A DNA stretch of 8,119 nt from contig JBHIDJ010000127.1 of assembly GCA_046760105.1 (NCBI GenBank), forward strand, positions 1 to 8,119, written 5' to 3'. The stretch is from JBHIDJ01 sp046760105. Lineage in GTDB: Bacteria; Pseudomonadota; Gammaproteobacteria; Acidiferrobacterales; SPGG2. This document shows, piece by piece, positions 1-6,571 of the stretch; position 1 is the stretch's first letter; each line of letters opens with the position of its first letter. Below the pieces are notes generated by a model. It was not told where the DNA came from, did not search any database, and worked only from the letters and a program-made list of their open reading frames with translations. The translations under genes and the position numbers were made by a program.

Positions 1-2
1 CA

Positions 3-68
3 ATTGCAGAGGGTGCAACCATGATCCGCATCGGCACCGCCATTTTCGGCCCACGAAGATACAAGTAA
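3..68 (+). CDS. yggS: C-terminal end of YggS-family PLP homeostasis protein (partial)
   Basis: This is the 3' end of a gene that enters from the left edge; the reading frame starts at base 3 and ends at TAA 66-68. The 21 visible residues include MIRIGTAIFGPRRYK, which matches the conserved C terminus of the YggS/YBL036C family (R-x-G-x-A-x-F-G-x-R). These are small cytoplasmic PLP-binding proteins with a TIM-barrel fold. They have no known catalytic activity and buffer vitamin B6 and amino-acid homeostasis. In many gammaproteobacteria the gene is followed by proC. Here it is followed instead by a repeat and a convergent permease gene, so proC is not directly downstream. The fragment is short, but the terminal motif is distinctive. 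Confidence 0.85.
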   Translation: MAEGATMIRIGTAIFGPRRYK

Positions 69-75
69 GTCGATA

Positions 76-170
76 GACGCAGAGGACGCAAAGGCGCAGA
101 GCACGCAGAGAAACTTATATCCTTTTTCCCTAAAACTCAGCGATCTTTGCGCTTCTGTGTACTCCGCGTT
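76..170. repeat. Imperfect inverted repeat of the GACGCAAAG type in a convergent gap
   Basis: The left arm (76-110) consists of iterated units such as GACGCAGAG, GACGCAAAG and GCGCAGAG. The right arm (136-170) is its reverse complement with 25 of 35 positions matching, and about 25 AT-rich bases lie between them. The unit resembles short dispersed intergenic repeats seen in many proteobacterial genomes; this is from general knowledge and copy number was not checked. It fills almost the whole gap between the 3' ends of yggS and the permease gene. Its transcript could fold into a long stem and act as a two-way barrier to read-through, which is inference. It encodes no protein. Confidence 0.75.
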
Positions 171-183
171 AAATGCAGACGCC

Positions 184-1050
184 CTATAGACGAGCGGAGA
201 AGTAGCCAGCGACAACAATCAATGCCCCACCCATCCACTCGCGGACAGACATGATTTCATCCGTAAGTAATTGCTGGGAAACCGCGCCGGCGACGAGCTC
301 GAACAAGAGAATCACGGCCGACCGATGTACCGGCATGCGCGTGACGCCATACAGCACTAGCACGGTCATGATCAAGACACCGAATACACCTAGTGCGATC
401 GCGCCAAGCGTAATTGCCAGCGAGACCGCCGGCACCGGCAAACGCAGCAGCGCCATCAGCGTCCCGGACAGCAACACCACGCCAAGCCAGGTGCTCGCAG
501 ACTTCGCGGCGATGCTGATGCGCTGTCCCTTACGCACCAAAACATTAGATGTTGCGAATGCCAACCCCGCCACGATAGCCAACCAATCGGCATGATTCTG
601 CGGCCACGGTATGCCAAGAATTGGATTCCATAACATCAGCAGCGCGCCGCACATCGCCAACAGGAGGGTGAACAGCGAAAAACCTGAGAGCCGCTCGCCC
701 AACATGATCCAACCTAGGATGACGGTCCATAAAGGCGAGAGGTAAAATAGCAACAACACGCGCATCACGTTGCCTTCCAACACGGCCAAGATAAAGGCGA
801 TATTGGTACAACCGGCCCCTACCGCCAGCGGCACCAAGATATTCATGTGATCGCGGAACTCGGCCAGGTGCCGCGCCGTATACGGGAGGCTCGCGATTAA
901 CGCCGCTGCATAGACAGTAAACGTTAACCAGATGCCATAAAAACCTTGCGCTTCGAGCAGGCGCAGTGGATACCACATAACGCCCCACAGGGTTGCGCCC
1001 AGGAGCAAACAAACAACGGACGTAAACGTCTCGGCGTCTTTGGAGGGCAA
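184..1050 (-). CDS. DMT superfamily permease, EamA family (ten membrane helices)
   Basis: The 288-residue product is almost entirely hydrophobic. It shows the two tandem EamA repeats of the drug/metabolite transporter superfamily, at about residues 11-141 and 154-286, with roughly five helices each. Recognisable features are the first-helix segment LLLGATLWGVMWYPLRLLE, the motif SPLWTVILGWIMLGERLS closing the first repeat, and an equivalent helix pair near ILLFELVAGAVSQ in the second. It is an inner-membrane carrier, probably for export of a metabolite or amino acid, but the substrate cannot be read from the sequence. The start is TTG at 1050: an in-frame TGA lies only two codons upstream, and the next ATG (codon 25) would remove most of helix 1. 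No clear ribosome-binding site is visible. It ends at TAG 184-186, convergent with yggS and divergent from dapD. Confidence 0.88.
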   Translation of the reverse strand: MPSKDAETFTSVVCLLLGATLWGVMWYPLRLLEAQGFYGIWLTFTVYAAALIASLPYTARHLAEFRDHMNILVPLAVGAGCTNIAFILAVLEGNVMRVLLLFYLSPLWTVILGWIMLGERLSGFSLFTLLLAMCGALLMLWNPILGIPWPQNHADWLAIVAGLAFATSNVLVRKGQRISIAAKSASTWLGVVLLSGTLMALLRLPVPAVSLAITLGAIALGVFGVLIMTVLVLYGVTRMPVHRSAVILLFELVAGAVSQQLLTDEIMSVREWMGGALIVVAGYFSARL

Positions 1051-1298
1051 AAGTCAGATACCGTATGATTTATTCTCGGTCTTCCGACTGTAGCACGAAT
1101 TCATGAAACCCAGCTCGAGACGCCGCATACATAGTAGCTGCGATATTGACGCGGCACCGAATCACGAATGTAATCAGCCCCACAAGCCGAATCTTCGGCT
1201 GCGATGTCAATGTCTCCCGATGAACTCGCGAGCGGTGTCGTGCACCTAGGCGCCTACGGGCAGCGAGCAAGTCGGCCTTTGTTACTGGAGAACAGTAC
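1051..1298. other. Divergent intergenic region between permease and dapD
   Basis: This 248-base gap holds the promoters of two divergent genes, but no convincing -35/-10 pair can be read on either strand. It contains a tight hairpin, AGCCGA (1185-1190) with TCGGCT (1195-1200), and a perfect 10-base palindrome TAGGCGCCTA at 1247-1256. The hairpin has no T-run on either side, so it is not a standard terminator. An 83-codon open frame on the minus strand (1070-1321) has no recognisable motif and runs into the dapD start, so it is not called as a gene. Confidence 0.5.
1287..1291 (+). promoter_or_regulatory. dapD ribosome-binding site
   Basis: GGAGA lies seven bases before the ATG at 1299. The spacing supports that ATG as the start, and the resulting protein is within one residue of the usual DapD length. 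Confidence 0.7.
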
Positions 1299-2120
1299 AT
1301 GAGCCATATTGAACAAGTCATCGACGCGGCTTACGAGCATCGCCGCGAACTCACCCCGCGCAGCGTGGAGCCAGAGATAAAAGAAGCGGTCTCCGAAGCT
1401 ATTGATCTACTTGACACCGGCCGGGCGCGCTTGGCAGAAAAGCGTGACAATGCATGGACGGTCAACGAGTGGCTAAAAAAGGCGGTATTACTATCTTTTC
1501 GCATCGAGGATAACCGTGTCCTCAGTGGCGGCTTTACGAACTATTTTGATAAGGTCCCGTCGAAGTTCTCCGGTGACAATATCAACAGTTTCCGCGAACG
1601 CGGATTCCGAGTCGTGCCCCCGGCAGTGGTCAGGCGGGGTGCCTACGTCGCGCCGGGCGTGGTGCTAATGCCGAGTTATGTCAATATCGGCGCCTACGTC
1701 GACGAGGGCACCATGGTGGATACGTGGGCGACCGTAGGCTCTTGCGCGCAGATCGGCCGCAACGTACACCTTTCCGGCGGCACCGGTATCGGCGGTGTAC
1801 TGGAACCGTTGCAGGCTATGCCTACCATCATTGAGGACAACTGCTTCATTGGAGCGCGGTCCGAAATCGTAGAAGGGGTTGTCGTCGGCGCGGGATCGGT
1901 GATCTCCATGGGTGTGTACATTGGCCAGAGCACCAAGATCTTCAACCGCAGTACACGGGAGATCCTTTACGGTCGAATTCCAGCAGGGTCGGTGGTGGTG
2001 GCGGGGAGCTTACCAGCGGAGGACGGCAGTCACAGTCTGTATTGTGCGGTCATCGTCAAGCAGGTAGACGAAAAGACACGCAGTAAGGTGGGCATCAACG
2101 AATTATTGAGAGACATTTAG
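1299..2120 (+). CDS. dapD: 2,3,4,5-tetrahydropyridine-2,6-dicarboxylate N-succinyltransferase
   Basis: DapD transfers succinyl from succinyl-CoA to tetrahydrodipicolinate, giving N-succinyl-2-amino-6-oxopimelate (EC 2.3.1.117). This is the committed step of the succinylase branch to meso-diaminopimelate and lysine, in the cytoplasm. The 273 residues align without gaps of note to the E. coli type (274 aa). A helical N-terminal domain (about 1-100) carries WLKKAVLLSFRI and YFDKVP. A left-handed beta-helix of hexapeptide repeats (about 105-225) carries VLMPSYVNIGAYVDEGTMVD, GSCAQIG, IGGVLEPLQA and EDNCFIGARSE. The tail is SLYCAVIVK...KVGINELL. Asp141 and Glu189, reported as essential in the family, are both present. 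The gene has a good ribosome-binding site and appears to be transcribed alone; no other dap gene is adjacent. Confidence 0.97.
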   Translation: MSHIEQVIDAAYEHRRELTPRSVEPEIKEAVSEAIDLLDTGRARLAEKRDNAWTVNEWLKKAVLLSFRIEDNRVLSGGFTNYFDKVPSKFSGDNINSFRERGFRVVPPAVVRRGAYVAPGVVLMPSYVNIGAYVDEGTMVDTWATVGSCAQIGRNVHLSGGTGIGGVLEPLQAMPTIIEDNCFIGARSEIVEGVVVGAGSVISMGVYIGQSTKIFNRSTREILYGRIPAGSVVVAGSLPAEDGSHSLYCAVIVKQVDEKTRSKVGINELLRDI

Positions 2121-2431
2121 TCCCCAAGATAGGAAGTCTAGGATAGCAGGTGCAGATTACTACCTGAGGCTACAAACTCTAGGCTGGAGACTGCTGTAGC
2201 TGAACCCAAAGAGGTACAGCACCACGGCGGCGACTCCAAGGTGTATCGGGACATATTCGAGCGACTTTTCGATCCCATATAGTATTTTTAAATCAAATGG
2301 TTATAAGGTAGAATTCAAGTTATTTCTCGTAACTGTAAAGCGCGGTGCACGCCCCCAGGTCGTGCGCTAACTAGCTATAATAACTCTCAAAATACTTTAC
2401 TAACCGCCATTGCGGAGCTGACCACACCCGA
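2121..2431. other. 311-base intergenic region, 5' leader of the kinase operon
   Basis: No open frame here resembles a gene. The first half contains a weak stem, GCTACA (2169-2174) with TGTAGC (2195-2200), but no T-tract, so no intrinsic terminator for dapD is evident. Composition then falls to a markedly AT-rich stretch at about 2277-2340, followed by a GC-rich imperfect hairpin around 2345-2367 (GCACG pairing with CGTGC) and a TATAAT hexamer. The arrangement suits a promoter and regulatory leader for the downstream signalling genes. No operator for a known regulator is recognised. Confidence 0.5.
2376..2381 (+). promoter_or_regulatory. Candidate -10 box for the kinase operon
   Basis: A perfect TATAAT lies 50 bases before the kinase start codon, in the right strand and place. 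The bases 16-18 upstream (around 2352-2359) are a C-rich run with no resemblance to TTGACA, and there is no TGn extension. If it is used, it would probably need an activator. The call rests on the hexamer alone. Confidence 0.3.
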
Positions 2432-4966
2432 ATGTTAAAGCGAGACTGGTTTATCGCCCTGCTGATCTCGTTGGTATTCGCTGCCGCGACGCTATTTCGC
2501 GTCCCGTTTTTGCACCCTTTTCTACAGAACATGGAACGCCTCGCTTACGACACCGGGGTGAAATGGACACAGCGTGATCTGGCGGCCACCGAAAAAATCG
2601 CGATTGTCGCCATCGACGACGAAAGTATTGGTGAGATCGGACGCTGGCCATGGCCACGTAACATACTGGCGCAAATGATTGCGTGGCTCTCCGAGGCCGA
2701 AACCAAAGTTATCGGTCTGCAGATCTTTCTTACGGAACCCCAGACAGACCCGGGCCTCATGCATTTTCGCGAACTGCGGGACTACATGGCGAGCGCGACA
2801 TTCCCAAGCGAGGCGCAGCCTCAGGTAGACGCGATCATGCAGCTCATCAATCGGGCCGAGCAGGATCTTGACGCGGACAACAAGCTCGCGCAGACCATCC
2901 CTGTTGCCGGAAACGTCTTTATGCCCATGTTCTTCAACCTTCAGCAGCCGCTAGGCAACCCGGACGCGGCACTGCCCGATTTCATACTGCGCAATCGCCT
3001 CACGAAGGTTATCACGCGCCCTGATCTCAGCGGCACTCCCGCGGAAACAGATGGGGTCACCTACCCGCTCAAGGGGTTTGGCGCCCATACGGCAGGGATC
3101 GGACATCTTAACTTATCCCCAGATCCAGATGGTGGCATACGCAAGGAAGCATTGGTACTCAAGCACTATGATGACTACTACCCTTCCCTCGCCTTGTTGC
3201 TGGCTGCACGCAGTCTTAACCTTAAGTTGGAGGATATCACGGTGTACTTGGGCGAAAGGGTGAAACTGGGTCGTTTAGAAATCGATACCGACCCGGCTAT
3301 GCAGATGTACACCGGTTTTTACTCCGCCTCGGAAGGGAAGTCGCCATTTGCCACCTATTCCTTCTATGATGTCCGCGCCGGCAACATTCCAGCGTCATCT
3401 TTCAAAGACAAGATTGTGTTGATTGGATCGACCGCTGTCGGCGTGGGGAATACATATGTGACACCGCTATCGGTCATGTCGGCTGCTGAACTCTCCGCCA
3501 ATGTTATCGCCAGCATTCGCAATCAGGACTTTTACATCCAGCCAGAATGGACCATCTGGGCGCAAACTGGAATATTTCTTGCAATCGCACTCTACCTGAT
3601 GTTTGCGTTACCCCATCTTGGTGCCGGTATTGCAGCGTTTTTATCGCTGCTCGTTTTTTCAGGCTTACTTGCGAGCCAGCAGTACCTACTAGTCGCTGAG
3701 AAGACCTGGCTTGAGAATGTGTCGCCCGCGCTGTTGTTGCTTGTCGGTCATATCGCGTTGACCACCAAGCGTTTCCTCATTACCGAGCGCCTAAAGAAAA
3801 CCGCCGAAACAGATTCTGCACAGAACAACCGTATGCTTGGATTGTCTTTTCAGGGGCAAGGTCAGCTCGACATGGCCATGGACAAGTTCCGAAAGCTTCC
3901 CGTGGACAAGTCGGTGTTAGAGCTGATGTACAATCTTGCCTTGGACTTCGAGCGCAAACGCCAGTTTAACAAGGCGGTATCAGCCTATAGCTATATCCTG
4001 GAGCACGATCAGAAATTCAGAGATACGGCCGATAGGCGAAAACGCGCGCAACAGGCGGAGCACGCAATAACCCTCGGGCCGAGACACATGACGACAGGGG
4101 GCACACTTATCCTCGAGGGGGTGGACCAGAAACCAACCTTGGGTCGCTACGAAATAGACAAGGAACTCGGTAAAGGCGCAATGGGCACGGTTTACCTCGG
4201 CCGCGACCCTAAGATTAACCGGGTGGTGGCGATAAAGACACTGGCCCTTTCGGACGAGTTCGAGGATGATGAGCTTGAAAAGGCCAAACAACGTTTTTTC
4301 CGTGAGGCAGAAACAGCCGGCCGGTTAAGTCATCCAAATATCGTCACCATTTATGATGCCGGCGAAGAACAGGACCTCGCATATATCGCCATGGAATACT
4401 TGGAGGGCAAGGATCTCACGCACTTCATCAAGTCGAAGGGCCGTCTGCCCTTGGAGTTCGTGATGAACTTGACGGCCCGGGTTGCCGACGCCTTGGATTA
4501 TGCCCACAAACAGGACGTCGTACACCGCGACATCAAACCGGCCAATATCATGTACAATGAAAAGGAGCGCAGCGTAAAGGTCACCGATTTTGGAATCGCG
4601 CGCATTACAGCTTCGAGCCGCACCCGAACCGGCGTGATTCTCGGTACACCCTCATACATGTCACCAGAGCAGCTGGCAGCCAGGAAGGTCGATGGGCGTT
4701 CCGATCTGTTTTCTTTGGGTGTTACCATGTATGAGTTGCTGGCAGCCGCACAGCCGTTTGGGGGGGAAACGATGGCGGCCCTGATGTACCAGATCACTAA
4801 TACCAAGCATTCGGACCTGACTCAGCGTCGTCCCGAGGTGCCCGCCTGCGTACGGTCGATTATCGATAAGTTGCTTGAAAAAGATCCGGATAAACGCTTT
4901 CAAGCGGGTGGTGAGCTAAAACGCGCGCTTCTGGAGTGCGTGAGCTCTATACGAGAGAAAAGGTAA
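2432..4966 (+). CDS. Membrane CHASE2-sensor Ser/Thr protein kinase with TPR-like linker
   Basis: This 844-residue protein has an N-terminal membrane helix (about 6-22) and a periplasmic CHASE2 domain (about 30-365) with the signatures VAIDDESIGEIGRWPWPR and FKDKIVLIGST. Three more helices follow (about 374-393, 397-420, 427-444), placing the rest in the cytoplasm. Residues 468-529 look like two TPR-type helix pairs. The PknB-like kinase domain (573-about 835) is complete: glycine loop LGKGAMGTVY (579-588), Lys602, Glu625, HRDIKPAN with Asp700, DFG at 719-721, and GTPSYMSPEQ. Thr731 and Thr733 align with the activation-loop autophosphorylation threonines of mycobacterial PknB. It should phosphorylate Ser/Thr residues in response to an unknown periplasmic signal. 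ATG 2432 is the first start after an in-frame TAA at 2381; GGAG at 2414-2417 is rather distant. There are no PASTA repeats. Confidence 0.95.
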   Translation: MLKRDWFIALLISLVFAAATLFRVPFLHPFLQNMERLAYDTGVKWTQRDLAATEKIAIVAIDDESIGEIGRWPWPRNILAQMIAWLSEAETKVIGLQIFLTEPQTDPGLMHFRELRDYMASATFPSEAQPQVDAIMQLINRAEQDLDADNKLAQTIPVAGNVFMPMFFNLQQPLGNPDAALPDFILRNRLTKVITRPDLSGTPAETDGVTYPLKGFGAHTAGIGHLNLSPDPDGGIRKEALVLKHYDDYYPSLALLLAARSLNLKLEDITVYLGERVKLGRLEIDTDPAMQMYTGFYSASEGKSPFATYSFYDVRAGNIPASSFKDKIVLIGSTAVGVGNTYVTPLSVMSAAELSANVIASIRNQDFYIQPEWTIWAQTGIFLAIALYLMFALPHLGAGIAAFLSLLVFSGLLASQQYLLVAEKTWLENVSPALLLLVGHIALTTKRFLITERLKKTAETDSAQNNRMLGLSFQGQGQLDMAMDKFRKLPVDKSVLELMYNLALDFERKRQFNKAVSAYSYILEHDQKFRDTADRRKRAQQAEHAITLGPRHMTTGGTLILEGVDQKPTLGRYEIDKELGKGAMGTVYLGRDPKINRVVAIKTLALSDEFEDDELEKAKQRFFREAETAGRLSHPNIVTIYDAGEEQDLAYIAMEYLEGKDLTHFIKSKGRLPLEFVMNLTARVADALDYAHKQDVVHRDIKPANIMYNEKERSVKVTDFGIARITASSRTRTGVILGTPSYMSPEQLAARKVDGRSDLFSLGVTMYELLAAAQPFGGETMAALMYQITNTKHSDLTQRRPEVPACVRSIIDKLLEKDPDKRFQAGGELKRALLECVSSIREKR
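4953..4963 (+). promoter_or_regulatory. Ribosome-binding region of the PP2C gene, inside the kinase 3' end
   Basis: The purine-rich stretch GAGAGAAAAGG lies within the last kinase codons. GAGAG (4953-4957) is eight bases from ATG 4966, and AAGG (4960-4963) is eight bases from ATG 4972, so both starts have support. An in-frame GTG at 4936 would lie deep in the kinase gene and has a weaker case. Confidence 0.5.
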
Positions 4967-5805
4967 TGGCGATGGGCGATCTAACGATAGCAGGTACCAC
5001 GGATCCGGGGATAATACGCCCGAATAACGAGGACCGCATCTCAACGACTCCAGAGATCGGACTTGCAGTGGTCGCTGACGGCATGGGGGGACACCAGGCC
5101 GGTGAGGTAGCCAGTGGCATGGCTGTCGATGTTGTAACCCGACATGTTGTCAACGTGATTGCTCGCCAAGCAAAAACAAGCACAAAACACACGAGTAAGA
5201 AGAAACAGGATGGTCCGTCCTTTGAGTTCGAGGCGGTGAGCGAGGCCATTGCGCTCGCCAACGCGGCCATATTTGAGCTCGCCCAATCAAGTCCGAACTG
5301 CTCTGGTATGGGCACCACCGTCGTGGTAACCCTGTTTCATGATAACAAGGTGTGCGTCGGTCATGTCGGAGACTCCCGGTTGTATCGCTATCGTGGTGGC
5401 AAACTGGAGCTCCTGACCGAGGATCACTCGCTGGTGCAGGAGTTGGTTACCCGTGGGCTAATCACGCCGGAAGAAGCGCGCAGCTCGGCCAACAAAAACC
5501 TGGTGACACGCGCCCTTGGGATCGAGCCTACGGTAGAGTCACAAATCATGGAAGAGACCCTCAAAGATAAGGACATCTATCTGCTTTGTTCGGATGGGCT
5601 TAACGACGTAGTGCCAGATGAGATCACTGCGACAATATTGCAGGAGTGTGGCGATGACCTACAGGGTGCCGTAGATCGCCTGGTCGCAGAGGTCAACGCT
5701 CGCGGGGGACCCGATAATGTATCGATCATACTAGTGCAGACAGGGAAACACTTTTCGCGAGACGAGAAAGCGATAGCAAAACTATCCGATCATTTGCGAG
5801 GTTAG
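4966..5805 (+). CDS. PP2C-family Ser/Thr protein phosphatase (Stp/PrpC type)
   Basis: This is a metal-dependent phosphatase that removes phosphate from Ser/Thr residues, most likely the counter-enzyme of the kinase encoded just upstream. From ATG 4966 it has 279 residues, a usual size for a single-domain bacterial PP2C. All core motifs are present in order: RPNNED (18-23), VADGMGGH (36-43, with metal ligand Asp38), GMGTT (114-118), VGDSRLYR (Asp136), EDHSLVQELV, LVTRALG, CSDGLND (Asp210) and GGPDNVS (Asp250). It has no membrane helix, so it is cytoplasmic. A polar Lys/Ser/Thr-rich loop at about 67-86 is less typical. Its ATG overlaps the kinase stop codon (TAATG), which implies translational coupling and matched amounts of the two enzymes. 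The start at 4972 is a close alternative. Confidence 0.95.
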   Translation: MAMGDLTIAGTTDPGIIRPNNEDRISTTPEIGLAVVADGMGGHQAGEVASGMAVDVVTRHVVNVIARQAKTSTKHTSKKKQDGPSFEFEAVSEAIALANAAIFELAQSSPNCSGMGTTVVVTLFHDNKVCVGHVGDSRLYRYRGGKLELLTEDHSLVQELVTRGLITPEEARSSANKNLVTRALGIEPTVESQIMEETLKDKDIYLLCSDGLNDVVPDEITATILQECGDDLQGAVDRLVAEVNARGGPDNVSIILVQTGKHFSRDEKAIAKLSDHLRG

Positions 5806-5846
5806 ATGTATTACACGATGGGTATTTGTTGTCTTAGTGTAAGCGT

Positions 5847-5853
5847 GGGGAAA
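5847..5853 (+). promoter_or_regulatory. Ribosome-binding site of the FHA gene
   Basis: GGGGAAA ends eight bases before ATG 5862, supporting that start. The gap from the phosphatase stop is 56 bases, and no separate promoter is obvious in it. Confidence 0.6.
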
Positions 5854-5861
5854 GCATAACG

Positions 5862-6497
5862 ATGGCAAGAATTATACTGATGTACAACAAAAAGATCCTC
5901 GATCAGTTCGAGTTATCTCAGGGCGATATGAAAATCGGCCGGCGACCAGGAAGTGAAATAACGATCGATAACATGGCTGTGAGCGGTGAACATGCCAATA
6001 TCTTTACGATTGGTGAGGACTCTTTCATTCAAGACTTAGGCAGCACCAACGGTACCCTCGTCAACAACAAGAAAATCACCAAGCACCACCTTAAGAATGG
6101 CGATACCATCACGATCGGCAAGCACACGCTTAATTATGTAAACGAGAACGAGGCCGAGCAGCCGAAGCCCACGGACGAGTTTGCAAAAACCGTAATCATT
6201 ACACCAGCGAGCGCCGGCGATGACGCGGGTACTCAACAAAAGGCTGGGTTGTACGTACTCAGCGGCCCCAATAGTGGGAAGCGCATCGAGGTGAGCAAAA
6301 GAGTCACGAATTTGGGCCGAACGGGGAAGCGCGCGGGGACGATCACTCGTACTGAAGAAGGCTTTATTCTCGCCCGTGGCGACCAAGACGAGGCGCCTAA
6401 GCTCAATGGTCGATTAATTCCTGAGAACGGGGCAAAGCTCAAGAACGGTGATGTGATCGAAGTAGCGGGAACGAGATTGCAGTTTCAATTGAAATAA
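5862..6497 (+). CDS. Tandem FHA-domain protein, probable phosphothreonine adaptor
   Basis: This 211-residue soluble protein has two forkhead-associated modules. The first (about 1-95) is canonical: IGRRPGSEITID (25-36), Ser41 and His44 in SGEH, and DLGSTNGTLVN (58-68), the residues that bind phosphothreonine peptides. A polar linker (about 96-128) contains FAKTVIITP, with Thr110 and Thr114. The second module (about 129-211) keeps the fold hallmarks LGR (151-153), LNG (181-183) and LKNGDVIEV, but it lacks the SxxH pair and the STNG turn, so it may not bind phosphopeptides. There is no enzyme domain, signal peptide or membrane helix. Located after the kinase and phosphatase on the same strand, it is probably their reader or substrate. 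The physiological target is not shown by the sequence. Confidence 0.92.
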   Translation: MARIILMYNKKILDQFELSQGDMKIGRRPGSEITIDNMAVSGEHANIFTIGEDSFIQDLGSTNGTLVNNKKITKHHLKNGDTITIGKHTLNYVNENEAEQPKPTDEFAKTVIITPASAGDDAGTQQKAGLYVLSGPNSGKRIEVSKRVTNLGRTGKRAGTITRTEEGFILARGDQDEAPKLNGRLIPENGAKLKNGDVIEVAGTRLQFQLK

Positions 6498-6501
6498 ACC
6501 G

Positions 6502-6568
6502 AGTAACAAGTAATAAGTTTTCAAGTAGCAAGTAACGACTCTTTTGCCTTCTCCTTATCACTTGCTAC
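6502..6568. repeat. GTAGCAAGT-family repeats forming alternative hairpins between FHA gene and radA
   Basis: Two direct copies, GTAACAAGTAATAAG (6502-6516) and GTAGCAAGT (6525-6533), are followed by an inverted copy, CTTATCACTTGCTAC (6554-6568). The inverted copy can pair with the first (13 of 15 positions) or perfectly with nine bases of the second, so two mutually exclusive stems are possible. The element sits between two convergent 3' ends and could serve both as a transcription terminator or mRNA 3' stabiliser; no strong T-tract is present. Further copies lie at 8047-8060. Confidence 0.7.
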
Positions 6569-6571
6569 GTC

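Noticed and set aside
76..170. CRISPR array
   Set aside because: The units are very short, irregular and without unique spacers, and the two arms are inverted rather than direct.
1070..1321. 83-codon open frame on the minus strand between permease and dapD
   Set aside because: It has no recognisable motif, overlaps the well-supported dapD start in antiparallel, and fills most of a region that should hold two promoters.
2147..2200. Intrinsic terminator after dapD
   Set aside because: Only short stems of five to six bases are found (CAGGT/ACCTG, GCTACA/TGTAGC), with no following T-run.
4760..4766. Seven-G run in the kinase domain as a possible slippage or frameshift site
   Set aside because: The reading frame is intact on both sides and kinase motifs continue in the expected order; one run without a matching alternative product is not evidence of programmed slippage.
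4498..4903. Minus-strand open frames antisense to the kinase domain
   Set aside because: They are shadows of the kinase reading frame, with no ribosome-binding sites or family resemblance.
4936..4965. GTG start giving the phosphatase ten extra N-terminal residues
   Set aside because: The extra residues (RELYTREKV) are not part of the PP2C fold, and the ATGs at 4966 and 4972 have better ribosome-binding spacing and the usual stop-start overlap.
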